Below, one piece after another: positions 1-11,716 of a stretch of 64,000 nt of DNA. The position numbers were made by a program, and so were the translations under genes. Position 1 is the stretch's first letter; the number at the start of each line of letters is the position of its first letter. This stretch comes from Echinococcus granulosus. Its lineage: Eukaryota; Platyhelminthes; Cestoda; Cyclophyllidea; Taeniidae. The notes below the pieces were generated by a model. It searched no databases. It was not told where the DNA came from and was given only the letters and a program-made list of their open reading frames with translations. Location of the stretch: positions 416,656-480,655 of the forward strand of contig NW_020170396.1 in NCBI RefSeq assembly GCF_000524195.1, given 5' to 3'.

Positions 1-2769
1 CATCTGCCTGAGCTGACCAATTTCTTTGCAATACACTAGCTGGCTTAGCATTTGTCAACTACTTGTGACACCGGGTTAAAGTAATTAAATCGAGTATTTT
101 AATCCATTGCAAAGGTTTTTTGGAACCGTGGATAACTCAGACTTGCTTTTCGGATATGAGCTTGGTCACGGAACGAAAGCGGACAGTAAAGCTAGGTAGC
201 TTCTACAAATCAGCAAATTGGTTGGCTGGTTTTGAGTATAACCATCTGACGGAGGTACGGTATACCGGACGAGGGTTTGAGTGCGAATTTCCCTCCACCT
301 GGGTCACAAATGCACCGTGTGGAATAGCTGCGGGAGCTGAAAGAAGTAGTAAGCAATCTGTCTTAAACCGTGCCCGTGTGAGCATTTGGGCTGGTGTTAA
401 GAAAAAAAATATGGGTGGACTTCGTTTTGCTAAGAAAGACAAGTATTTTCCCTGAAGCTTACTGCCTTTGTTTATTATCCCTGTATGAAGACGGAGGATT
501 TCTACTTCCATACGTTGATTCGAAAAATGAAGTCAACTATCTTCAATAAGCCATTGACGCAATACTTTAGGAGGGATAGTATTATCTAAAATGTTAATGC
601 CGTCGGTATGGCGGTTCACTTCCCACCCGATAATTTCCTCTGCTACCTCATGAAGCATGGCCACAATGCCGATAAAACGATGGGAAAATTAAAGGTTAGG
701 TGGTCAACCGAGACAAAGCATTTTCACTTTGGAATGACCCTTGGTTGACCTCGCGTTACCTGCACAAACACTGCCGCACTGTTGGGATTATACACTACCA
801 TGTATTCCAAGCAAGGTGATGCGATTTGCCGGTTTTGAAGACCTACTTGACTGCAACTACCTCGCTTGCAGGATAAAATTGCGGCCTTGGAGGTGCATGC
901 ACATAATCTTTAGTCTTACTTTACTTAAGACGAAGTAAAACGGGCCTGAGCTCCGAAGTTGGATGTCTACCCACTGCATGTTGGGTGCCCCGATTCCGAA
1001 GAGGGCGGTCAGATAAGCCCGTTATTTGTAGGACTAGCGTACGCTTAACCTTGCCATTCCACGAGGGAATGCTTGAACTAATAAAACTCTTCTAAAATAA
1101 AATGCAAAATTTGCTCTGTCAGAAATCTGACCAGTCTTAGATCGAGGTGTGACAACGAATTTCCACTCCTTTATTCGTCGTGACCATTACCACAATTCGC
1201 ATTTACCTTTCAAGGAGGCCAGCCCACTAATGCTGGCACATTCGCTGCCGGCATAGCAAACACGTGACAAGCATTCAACATCCACAGCACCAGTTCCGTG
1301 TCCACGTATAGATTGGCTGACCTCCAAGCGATAATGTAAGCATGGGATGCCCTCGGTCTGAGGAGGAGAGATACGCCTTGTTAACGTTAAAGCAACATAA
1401 CTTCACTATCAGTGGAGGTAATTGGCCTTCCTCGGTAAAGCAAAATACATTTAAATTCCCAACTTATTCCACTATTTGTAGGCTCAAGTGGGCTTGTACC
1501 TATTTATTGCCCTCTCGTACAGTTGTTCACTATTTTCCATGGCTTATATCTTGTCAGCGTTTTAAACTACCTTTCTAATAAAGCTTTTGAGGTTGAAAAA
1601 CTAAAGTAATGGGCCGTACCGCTACCACTTTGTTGATACTGTAGTCACTGAGGCTGTCATTCTTGTTCACCTCTATCCCTCCCATTTCCACGTATACAAA
1701 ACGTCTCCGTGACATGCTACCTCTTAGCGGGGCGAAGAAACTGAAAAACAAATCCTGCACTTCGGTTGTTTTGATTGGAGACAAAACGGTTTTGTATTAA
1801 GTGTTAAAATAAGGAAAGTATCGAGACATTTGGAAAAATTATCGTTGGTAGAAGCTTTTCAACGCATTTGCCACTAGAATTGTGAAGGTGACGCCTTATC
1901 TAAGTCTGCATATCGGAGGTTAAGATGAGCGATTGCAGAGGGAGTGAGTTTCAACTGATAAGGTAGACATGGGATGTCACCAGTTTGAGGAAGATAGTTG
2001 CAAATCTTGACTTTTAGCTCAGCACTGTCGTATTAGAGCAACAAAACTTTTCTTCAGTGTGTTGGTCGAGTCTCCTCTAAGTGTATGATAGCGAATGAAT
2101 TAAGGAGTAAGTTGGTTCACGAAATTTTGGTGTTGTAGATCTGGATAACTGAGAGAATATCTGACTACGGTGGCACTTATCCCTGTTGGCAGTTTCACTG
2201 GAGTATCAGGGGAAGGGGAATTTCGCAGGCTATCACTTATGCCAATCGCTATTGGTAGGAACGCTGGTTCAAAAGCAGAGTCAATTAACGAAGGAAGGGA
2301 TTTAGCATAGTTTCGTGGGCGATAAGGGATCGCGTCTGTTCTCACTTCGGTGCTGCCCAGCTGCATCTGTCTGCGTTATATCCAGCTAGTAGAGAGATGG
2401 AGGACGAGGTGCTGTGTGAACTCTTTAATGGCATCCTCATACAGGTACTGTAAACAGCTCTGTAACAAGCTTTTCCAGATGGTTACAGTCGCTTTGAGTG
2501 TAGATGACATTCCTGCAGAACACAAGAATGGAATATTTGCCGAAGGGAGATGTCATTTTTAGTGCTTCTGTTAGGAATCTTCACGAATTGTCCATTTGCA
2601 GCATATGACCTCCCTCCTTCGCGTAAGTGTAGAATTCAGGAATGAAAATTAGGGTAATCGCCTTTTGGGATCGGGTTCGCCTCCCGCTGCTAACTGATGT
2701 AGGGCCCCGAGACTTCCCCAAAGACAAAAGAAGGCACAATACTGGGGTCAAACATGTATTATTGGCGCA

Positions 2770-2905
2770 CAGAGGGACTAAGGGACCTACGGGCATGGCC
2801 CTTGGGTTACTCCGCCCGGCAGATGCGCAAGTGTGGAGTCTTAAATGCCTGCGAGACCAAAACGAAGGGCTAAAACGACTAAGGCATTGCAGCAGAAAAC
2901 ACTAG
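2770..2905 (+). repeat. Diverged dispersed repeat, copy 1
   Basis: This segment resembles the copies at about 4.63-4.76 kb and 6.68-6.78 kb, which lie in the opposite orientation. The translated fragment LKCLRDQNEGLKRLRHC matches LQCLRNRNGKLSKQSKY and HPRDQSEELKKQPKY in the others. A degraded transposable element or repetitive open frame is likely, but I cannot name a family. Confidence 0.4.
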
Positions 2906-4629
2906 TAAGTTCCGAGAAGGGTTGCGGGAAATGATTTTAATACTTGTTAAAATATCCATAAAATAAGACGGTGCTGCAGTGGCAGTGAAGCGCAATTTAA
3001 AAACACCAACCTTAAGCTTCTTTAACCACTTTCTCTTCCCATAGGCTTTTGGAAGTTCCAACATCGTTGACTCGCTGTCCGCGAAACTCTTCTGTTGCTT
3101 GTGACACATCACGACTTCTCCAATTTGCTAAACGGTGATAATTGTGGTCCAGAATAGGCTGTGGCAAATTTGGCACACATGTAAACAGGAAATCAGAGCA
3201 AAATAACCATTTAACTCACAATTACTTTTAACTAGGGAAGTGTTTGAAGAATCGGCCTTTTTTCTGAAGTCAACGGATTAGTCAGTAATCCTCATTAGGT
3301 TTGTTGAGATTTGCTGTAGCTACAATTTTTGAATCAACTAGAGCTTTGGGGAGAGAGAGCTGGAGAGTTTGAATTGTAGTGGGAGGATTTTACCTATCAA
3401 TAGGACTACAATATGTGTAAAAGTGCGAAATTAATGAATGAACTTGTGGCAAAAACAACGAAGAGAAAACTAGTGATCCCTAGGAACACGTCTCTAATGC
3501 TTTACCACCATTTGATTCATCCTTCATCGCCAAAATGCAATCATTTTGGTATCTTCAGTCATATCTGAGGGTGTAATGGGGCCCAATAGGGCCTGTAAGA
3601 AGGTTTACTGTTGGCGCGCCGAAGGGCTAGAAAGCCATAGGCACAGACAGGACATCATACTTGAAAATTTGAAGCCTTAGGAGTTCGTGCAGTGAAAAAG
3701 AAAATCAAAACAATTTGTTGATTTGCTATAGCATAAATACCAACTAGTACTGTTGAAGACGCCACTCCCATTGAGCTATGCAGATCTACGGCCCTCAAAC
3801 CTTTAACATGGGAGGATCAAATGTCCGGATTTATAAAACATGCGTAAGCAGCACAATGCAAACCTACTGTTCGAACCCCGGAATGTTGCTCGTTGCCATA
3901 GAATGGGGAATGTGATTTGGTTTGAGCAAGCAGAAATGCAATTGTCGTTGGTTGTTTCCTAAAGCCGTGGAGATAGTACCTGTGAATGTGTGGAACTCGC
4001 AGGTATCCAGTCTTATGTCCCCATCTTCCCACAAAGACAAGTACAAAATTTATTGTCCATACCACCGTATAAATTTGATCACATTTCCAAAATCGAGGTG
4101 GCATAAAACGGCCTCTCATTTAACTGTTAACGACCCAGCGCTTGAAAACTACGTGGCTCGCAGTGGTTACGAAAGCCATAACACAACTATTGGCTCCATT
4201 CTCCCTTATTACTATTGTTGAATGGACCGAAAGGACGTTTTAATAAAAACGACACTTCCTGGTCTTGGTGCACCATTGTAAAATGCTTGGGGGGATTACT
4301 GCCCTTCCTTTGCATTTCATGCAAACTTGGTTTGAATTTTTGAATAAATCGTTTGAATATTTTCTCATGTTTGAGCGTAAGCCGGTGGGACTTAAAGACT
4401 CTAGGGAAAAATGATGTGATCTCCTTAACAAGAATCCTCTTGTTTTGGTTCTGGCTTTCAGAAGCAAATGGCTATACCATGTCTTGTTTGGCAAACAGGT
4501 TAGTTGTGTTTAAAATTTGGTGGAGTTGAAGCCAACCGAAAAGGTGGAAGGCGTCTTTGTTCTAAGGTTAACCGCATTTGATTCGAGAGAAAAGCAACTC
4601 TCTTGAGACATAAACACATCTGTCCTGTT

Positions 4630-4765
4630 GTGGTCGATTAAAGCACATGGACAAGTGTAATACTTTGATTGTTTGCTAAGCTTTCCATTTCGGTTGCGCA
4701 GGCACTGAAGGGCGCGGTCATTGCGCTTCCGTTCGGCGGCTTGACCTTTGGGCCACGCCGGTAGC
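4630..4765 (-). repeat. Diverged dispersed repeat, copy 2
   Basis: On the minus strand this encodes a fragment with CLRNRNGKLSKQSKYYTCP, similar in nucleotides and translation to the copy at 6.68-6.78 kb (PRDQSEELKKQPKYHSSP). The copies differ at many positions, so the family is old. Confidence 0.4.
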
Positions 4766-6639
4766 CCCAAGCCATTCTACACGTTGATAATATATATTCT
4801 GCCCTAACATTACGCATTCTCTCGTCTTGAGAGAAGTCTCGATTTACTACACACAGTTAGAGGCAACTTTTTACTTGAATAATTGTTATTTACTTGAACC
4901 ACTTTTAACATTTTTAGCAGTTTTGATAGGTGAGAAATTGCTGATCCATTTAAATAGAGGCAAAAGAACATGTTACATGCTTTCGCTAAGTTGGCTTTTT
5001 TTTAAATTTTGAGACTAATTTTGTTGTGAGTCAATTAAAAGTCTTTTTAAATGAATTTCGGTGCAAAAATGCAGTATATTTTGCCAAATCAGTGCGTTTA
5101 TAAACTTCTCCTTTGCTACCTAGTGAGGCCCATTTCCCATATATCAGTATCATAAATACAAATCTACGAATTCTCAAATATTCCGGATTGACTTGGAAGT
5201 AGCCATTTCTATGAAGATGAAGGACAGAAAGGTATGACGTATCACCCCTTTTGAAGGAAGTAGGGAGAGCCAAACGACGGAGATCCAACAAACCGCAGAA
5301 TTTGCCGCCTTGGAAACACGAATGTTTCATAAAGCGTGACAGAAGTTGATAAGAAACAAACACCAACTAATCGCGCTTAAATCTTCATTTTAGCTGGCCG
5401 AATCGCTTAGGCAACTGGTATGCATCTAAAGTCCTTACTTAAGGTGTTTGCAGCAAAAAGCAGTGATATGAGAAGCAAAGACTCTCAAGACCGGTCCGGT
5501 GATAAACGAGGCCCCACTTCATACCCTAATTGAAAGGCTCAGCTCAACTGCGCAATGTTCAAGTTCACTCCCTTGAGACCCTCCCAGTGGCTTTTTTGTC
5601 AGTAAATTTGTTCCCTTGCCATTCTACATGCCACAGTTTATTTCAGTTTTGTAGATGTCAATGTTCACTTTTGTTTTGAAAGTCCCACGCGATATGCAGA
5701 GAGAAGAAAAAGCTCAAAATCATCCTTTGGAAAGGTAAACTAAAAACACGGGACTCTAAATTTGATTAACCATTTCCACCAAAATCATGCGCTCTTATCC
5801 AAAAAAGTGGTAAGGCAGAATGCTACCTAACGATCTACTCAACCCATCAGAAACCATATGGAGGAGGAAATAGTGGTCTCTTGGAGCAGCTGTCACGTCA
5901 TACCGCGATCCAATTAGAATAAAACCGGATGAAAGAAAATCGAAAGTGTTCCATGTAATAATAAAGTCAAAATCCCCAAATACAAAGAAGGTTAAGGTTA
6001 AATTGGATTGTCAACTGTAAGTAATTCTTGTTTATAGGTGCAGGCTGCATTTTTTCCTCAATACAGTCCCCCGACTGCATTCTCATGCACTTGTTGGACC
6101 ATTTACTATGGCTGAGCCGTCCACAATGAAGACCTGTTTTTAATATCGAAGTGATTTGCTGTATACAGGTCCCGTAACACCCAATGATGTGACATTCCCA
6201 GTCACAAAGCCTCTTCAACTCAATACGCCATTTAACTCTTCTGTGTTGAAAGCTGTCTTGAGTCTCCGTGTTTGATAACTTCCCGAAATTTCTCTCATGA
6301 TGATTTGTCTCCCTTGTGTCAAAGGTCAGATAGTTGCTTCACTCACTGACTATCTACATGACTGTCCGCTATGCTCTGGATCGGGGACCACAACAGTGCA
6401 GATAAGATCGCTACGGCAGACTTAAATCTTGTTTTACAAATAACCTGCTGCAAGCGAGCTTCCAATCTGTCTGCTCGGCTTGAAACGCTCTGCAGGGGTA
6501 GGAGTCCGGTTTCATTCAGAAGAAACCGGATCCATCAATACGCATTGTTGCATCCACCTGTCCACTAGCATTGTCGTCCGTCGAATTTAATAGCGGCACA
6601 CCGGATATTAGGGCGAGTTGTAATAGGGGCGACTTGACA

Positions 6640-6785
6640 CTTAGAGGCTGACACAGTGGCAGCAATTCTTGAGGTGAACTGTGATACTTTGGTTGTTTTT
6701 TTAACTCTTCACTTTGGTCTCGCGGGTGCTTAGGGGTCCACCCTGGCCATGCCAGTCGCTCCAAGCGCTTCCTGTACGTCGCCAA
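6640..6785 (-). repeat. Diverged dispersed repeat, copy 3
   Basis: The minus strand reads ERLAWPGWTPKHPRDQSEE and continues with KKQPKYHSSPQELLPLCQ. It is the longest of the three copies in this part of the window and the best starting point for a search. Confidence 0.4.
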
Positions 6786-7038
6786 AACACATGCTGCCTA
6801 GTATTTGTCATCTTTCGTCTTCGGGGGAGTTTTGGGGTGCTACAAACTTGCAAAAGCAGGAATCTCGTGGGGTAGATGACTGTGCCTCCTAATAATGCAG
6901 CTGAGGATGGAGCCGTTTGAAACGAACGCAGAACTTTGTCCTTTGTGGTAGGCGCATTCTCTGAACTAGCAGAAATAATTTTAATTAGTAGCCACCGGGA
7001 GAATCAACTACTTTCTCATTCAGTTGCGCAAGAGTATT

Positions 7039-7482
7039 CTATTTTACCCTCCCCCCACCCCACTGCCATAAATTCCTTTTGCTAGCAAATGCTAGGAGAC
7101 CGAGTTTAATTCGTACAAACCTCTGAAAATTGAAAATTGAAAATTGAAAATTCCACCCTTTGACTGCAAAGGTTACAGTTGAAGTCATTTTTAACCGATG
7201 CCCAACATATGCATTATTAATTGAAGCAATTTCTTGGGGATCATTCAAAATCCACCAACTGTTACCTTCAACATGGTTACGGGGTTCAGTATTGTGGTAG
7301 TTTGGATAGTTGTTGTTGCTGTTTTTGTTTCTTGTTGCATCCGACGATTCCCTCCTGCATCCACCATCCGTCAGCAGTGAATTCCTGCATTCACGTGATT
7401 TACCACATCCCTTCTCATTAATGTCAGAACCTGAAGTTTTGGCATGCCAGCCAGACTCACACATAGCTGGAGCCACCAACAA
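7039..7482 (-). CDS. Orphan 147-codon open frame, function unknown
   Basis: I do not recognise this frame. It starts at an ATG, has a cysteine-rich first half (CESGWH, GCGKSRECRN, GGCRRES) and then an Asn-rich stretch around NKNSNNNYPNYHN. Near its 3' end it runs through a four-copy 7-base tandem repeat, which translates as NFQFSIFNFQ. It could be an exon or a lineage-specific gene, but chance opening is quite possible because no splice sites or homology settle it. The nearest supported gene is the GPCR on the same strand about 0.8 kb upstream in the transcriptional sense. Confidence 0.2.
   Translation of the reverse strand: MLVAPAMCESGWHAKTSGSDINEKGCGKSRECRNSLLTDGGCRRESSDATRNKNSNNNYPNYHNTEPRNHVEGNSWWILNDPQEIASINNAYVGHRLKMTSTVTFAVKGWNFQFSIFNFQRFVRIKLGLLAFASKRNLWQWGGGRVK
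7124..7151 (+). repeat. Tandem repeat, four copies of TGAAAAT
   Basis: Four exact head-to-tail copies of the 7-base unit TGAAAAT are present. It is a simple short tandem repeat with no flanking structure. Confidence 0.9.
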
Positions 7483-8281
7483 GGTGTAATGACTGGTAAG
7501 AAAGTTCTAGTCTGGGTGGGTTTACGTCATTTGGATTTCTTATATGCTTTTAGCTCCTCGGGCTCATGAAAAGAGCTCTCAATTTCACTTTTGAAGGCAA
7601 AAGTTGGTGCGAGTTTTCACTAACCACCGCAAGACGGAGAAAAATTCCTAATTCTTTTGCTCAGGCACCATTCGCAGTGCTCGAGAGCCCCTATTTGAGG
7701 TTCAACTATAAGATAAATTGACCACAAATGGACCTTCAAGATCTCCTTAATGCGGTGTGTAACCCACATCAGTTGAGGCTTGATCGCCAATCTGTTGCCA
7801 CTGGAAACAATTCCCACTTGATTAGGGACACCAAAAAGTGAAACCATGTGAAAAACTTTTCGGCATTCTTACGACGCGTCTATCTGATAGAAAACTTGTT
7901 AGGGCACTGAAAATCCAGTTGATTGTCTCAAAAACCTCATAAAGTGATTGGCATGTTAAGCAATTTACAATATTTTTTTGGATCGGAAGATGAAAGGACA
8001 CAGAATTCATAGTTAAAGACCTGTCGACGCGCTAGATCTAACGTTTAACATGGCAGAAGGTCACTTGCGTTCGTCACAAAGATCACTCTAACCACAAATG
8101 ACAAATAAGGGGCATTGCGCTACACGGCAAATAAAGTGGTAACTAACTTTATACAGGTTACACAAGAAAGATAGCAGCATCACGTTTTCCAAACGCAGAC
8201 AACGAAAGACCTTGGTATTTTTTCCACGAGATGGAGCGGGTTACAATGAAAATAGCAATGACAATTGTGATTCTTCTATCT
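7483..8281. other. Region 3' of the GPCR, nothing recognised
   Basis: This lies downstream of the GPCR stop codon. It should hold the 3' untranslated region on the minus strand, but I see no canonical AATAAA in the right orientation close to the stop. No other feature was recognised. Confidence 0.5.
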
Positions 8282-9660
8282 TCAACAACCATATCTCTTC
8301 AGTAGCATTGGAAAGGACCGTCGAAAGCGAGCACTGAAGAGGGAGTAGAGAAAAATGTTTACCGATGCGTTCAGCATCAGCAGAAGGTTGGAGATATTGC
8401 CGAAGATCTTGAGTCGCGCATCAGAGGGCTTAAACCAGGATCTTATCAGATACACCACCGCACTGGGTGCGTTGAAGATGCAAAAGACCACCACCACGGC
8501 AATCAGTGTGATGGTGATTGACTGCTTGTCCTACTGCGAAGATCGCTGAAAGGACAAATTATGCTTGCTTTTGGGATTACGTTTTCTGCACGGGGAGTGG
8601 TAGTAATTCCAACAGGTCTTTGTGGTGCATCCTCTACTCGTTGTTGCTACCATACCTCCCGAAATCGGTGAAAGAAAAGCATTCTTGTTGGAATATGTCT
8701 CATTGGGAGAGGCCCCGGATGGTGCAGGCCTTCGGCTTGAGCCCTGCTGGTAGTACTTTCCTGTTATCCACTTATCCATGCGCTGCTTCTCTACTCCCCT
8801 CATAGTTAAGTTGCACTGACCCGGCAAGAATGTTTTTTTTTATCCTGATACGACTTAATCACCGACCTAATAAGAAGGGCATTAAAGATAGTCAAAATAA
8901 TAAGTGGAATGAAAACGAAAAGTGCCACGATAGCATAGGACCAGCCGAAGCGATCGAGTTGGGCACTGATCCAAGTTGATTCAAAGATGTAGAACATCTC
9001 CACACAGGAGTTCATCGACGTGTGGTTGATATTCGACCTCTCGGCAACGTGGGAACACGCCCTCCAGGCCTCTCGAACTCCCCATGAGAAGAAGTCGGGT
9101 AGGGTAATGATGGCGGCAAGGAGGCTGATAAAAACGATATTTCACTGGGTCCGACGGATGGAAAAGCTCTTGCGTGAGCTCATGGGTGTGGAAATGGCCA
9201 TAAAGCGCTCGATGGTAAAGGCGCAGGTCAGCCAGGTTGTGATGTTGCTCCACATGTTGCCCAGAGGCAGGAGATAGGAGAGAGCATTCATGTAGATAGA
9301 AGACATCTCGAGAGACGGATAGGTGCGCAGGGTGAGAGGTAAGCCAGTGAGACTGTAGAGGAGGTCGTACACTGCCACCGCGCAAAGGTAGCACGAGGTA
9401 GAGGAGTGCATGGTGGCCATGGTGAGTACCACAATATTCAATGCATTGCTAGCCATGCCCACCACGCAGACGATGGGCATGAGGATTTGAGTGCAGATAA
9501 CGCGGGCTAGATGGAGAGAGGCATCGTTTTCGAAAACGTCGCTGTTGTTGGAGTGCGGAAGAGGAGAGGTAAAAGGGGCGGGTGAGGTGTTCGTTTCACT
9601 TGGCAATGTACAACCACCCATGGCTGCCTGATACTGTATTGAGTGAAGCTGAATGAGCAA
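8282..9660 (-). CDS. Rhodopsin-class peptide GPCR, FMRFamide-receptor-like; in-frame TGA
   Basis: This is a seven-transmembrane neuropeptide receptor at the plasma membrane. The model has exon 1 at 9660-8821 (280 codons) and exon 2 at 8530-8282 (82 codons plus stop). The 290-base intron uses donor CGG/GTCAGT and acceptor GTAG/GAC, phase 0, and removes an apparent frameshift and a TAG in loop 3. TM1 holds GMASNALN with the conserved Asn. TM2 holds AVYDLLYS with the conserved Asp. TM3 ends in ERF in place of DRY. TM6 reads FCIFNAPSAVV, and TM7 LNASVNIFLY replaces NPxxY. The ERF and NxSxN(I)FLY patterns recall FMRFamide-type receptors; the ligand is inference. Position 9142-9144 is an in-frame TGA between intracellular loop 2 and TM4 (RRTQ-stop-NIVFISLL). 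A second in-frame ATG at 9621 is an alternative start. Confidence 0.75.
8531..8820 (-). other. GPCR intron in intracellular loop 3
   Basis: The donor is GTCAGT at 8820 and the acceptor is ..GTAG ending at 8531. Splicing joins KKKHSCR to DKQSITITLIAVVVVF in phase 0 and gives a continuous TM5-loop-TM6. An alternative AG lies 15 bases upstream (TTTCAG), but using it leaves a TAG in frame. Confidence 0.65.
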
Positions 9661-11605
9661 GTTGACACGGGCCTTTGTCCCTGAGGTTTCCGTGCGACAA
9701 TTCTACTGGCTGGCGCTTGGCCAATCAAGTCATTAGTCTCGCAGTACAATTCCTCTAACCTTGAGTGCTTGTCTTTAACAATGCATTTTTGTCATCGTTA
9801 ATGGGAAATATCACTCCTGAAATGTGACCCACTTTGAGATCAAGAGCTCATTACTGAGCTCCGATTAAGCGATGGTAAATTTGACATCGATCCTTATAGT
9901 GCCAGTGGGGATTACGTAGAAGCTGATTTAATGACAGCGGTAAGCTGAGTTACTAGGCCATAGCCACAATCCTGATGACATAGGGGAGGTATTACACCTA
10001 CATGCCTTAACGTGAGGACACCTGGTGGGAATGGTACCCATTCCTGCAAGCTACACCCAAATAATGGTAAGTTTTGAAGCGAGACCGTGTTCGAAGGATT
10101 ATAGTCGTCTGCAATATTTGTATTTCAATGGTTAATCGCGAGGACCATATAGGGATGAATACCACCTATTTTCAAGAAGCTTGGGTAGGTGGTTAGGCGC
10201 CAATGAAGCAGAAAAACGACAAGCAGAGGTAAAAAGCAAAAATTTTTTCATTAAGTTAACTTCTCTTGCTTCTTTTTAGATGTTTTTGGCTTTCAGGCAG
10301 AGGTTGTGCGAATAGCATTTGACATGCATGAAATGTATTCGTAGTAGGACATTAATCAGCCTTGGGCACCATTAAACAAATAAACCTCTAAATACATCAA
10401 ATTCTACTTAATGCATTATTGTTGTCAGAAATAAGAATTCTCCCCTAAGTGATGCAAAATTGTTGCAGAATCTTCATTTCGGTCTCACGGGCAATTTTGA
10501 GGCTATCATCCACCATTTGGTGACTGACGCAGAGGGCTTCCAAATGACAAAGGCCAAAATAAGAGCGGAAGTAATTATTAGAAAGATTTTTTATTTAAAT
10601 TACATAGACATCCCAGCCACTCATAATTCCGGCTGCCACTCCTCCGATTTCGCGTTCCGTTTATGTCACATCCTGTCGGTATCGTCACAGACTCTACAAA
10701 AGTCGGGAATTTAGTATTCAAACTCATTTATTTGCTCTCTTCCATGGGACTGATTCAAGCGCCACAGGGCAGTATAAGCAGAGCTAATGAAACGGACCAA
10801 AATCACCGTGTATACAGAGGCTGTTTATTCAGCATCAGGAAGACATATCTACTTTCCGATCATTTGGTTGTTTTGGGCTTTTACGGACTCCAAGTACCGT
10901 CAGCCCTAGGCCATCCATGCGGCTCATTGCCACTTGTTTCCATGCCATGCACCTCCAGCCCTTCAGTTCTTCCCCGCAGATGTAAATCAGTTTGCAATTT
11001 GCGATTTACCAGCCTCCTCCTGATTGCCATGGTTAAATGCGTAGGCGTTTGCTCTGTCTAGTGGCTGCGATACAATGGAACCAGATAAAATCACCCAGTA
11101 GTATACTGCTGGATTCTCAAGCCACTGGCCACCACCCAACTTTGCTGATTCTATCTCTCTTTCACCAAGCAAACACTTTATCCCTATGATGAAGAGCAGG
11201 ACAAAGACAGAAGTGGCCGGCAGCATAATACTATTTCTACTCTTACCAACCCGAGTGTCCTGCTCTCCACTTTTAGGGATACGCAGACCTCCTATCAACT
11301 TCAACGGCCTTACGACTACCTACCTTTCATCTTCATGACCAAGCTTAAATCAAGCAAGGTAAGCTTGACCATCCCTTGCTGTTACCAGTCAAGGCAGGTC
11401 ATTTCCCTCTCTCAAACAAGTGACGTAACGGATCTCCTCTCCTAATGTAGTGTTGTGCATAGACGAGAGCAAAAGTCCATTTGATTTGATAAAATATGGT
11501 TATATATTTACAAATGATGACAAAAGAAAGAGTAGAAGGGAGAGAGAGGGGGCAGAGAAAGGCTAGCGCATCGGTGCTTATCAGCAGTAGAGAGCATCTC
11601 ATCGA
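9661..11605. other. Intergenic between GPCR and netrin receptor
   Basis: This contains the presumed promoter of the minus-strand GPCR and the 3' flank of the minus-strand netrin receptor. Both strands were read and nothing else was recognised. Confidence 0.5.
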
Positions 11606-11716
11606 CTACACCTCGCTGGTGCAGTCAAAGTCATTTTGGGTGATAGCGGTGAGGTTCTTCATCAAACCCTCCAGATTTGCCATCTCCTCCGTCAATTCCT
11701 CGGTGCTGTAGACTTT
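11606..11716 (-). CDS. DCC: Netrin receptor last exon: P3 motif and stop
   Basis: The acceptor is TACCCCCATTGCAG, phase 0, and the exon encodes 36 residues plus TAG. The sequence KVYSTEELTEEMANLEGLMK, followed by NLTAITQNDF, matches the conserved C-terminal P3 helix of DCC, neogenin, frazzled and UNC-40. In the family P3 mediates receptor multimerisation and FAK/Robo contacts. Seven residues (FDCTSEV) end the protein; vertebrate DCC ends at about GSAF. Confidence 0.9.
   Translation of the reverse strand, partial: KVYSTEELTEEMANLEGLMKNLTAITQNDFDCTSEV

Larger units (their letters stand above)
1..7038. other. Intergenic region with no supported gene
   Basis: I read both strands and found no frame with a recognisable domain, signal peptide or convincing set of splice sites. 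The open frames here are about 60-110 codons, as expected by chance. The only structure I can support is three diverged copies of one repeat, listed separately at about 2.77, 4.63 and 6.68 kb. Confidence 0.6.

Noticed and set aside
1341..2060. Apparent direct repeat of CATGGGATG plus flanks at 1341 and 1967
   Set aside because: Only short words match with many differences; I could not support homology by eye.
8531..8827. GPCR frameshift in the A9 homopolymer plus TAG as evidence of a pseudogene
   Set aside because: A 290-base intron with GTCAGT donor and GTAG acceptor explains both lesions in one step and restores a normal loop 3.
9121..9145. A 21-base micro-intron removing the GPCR TGA (donor GTGAAA, acceptor ATCAG)
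   Set aside because: It keeps frame, but 21 bases is too short for normal splicing and would delete half of TM4.
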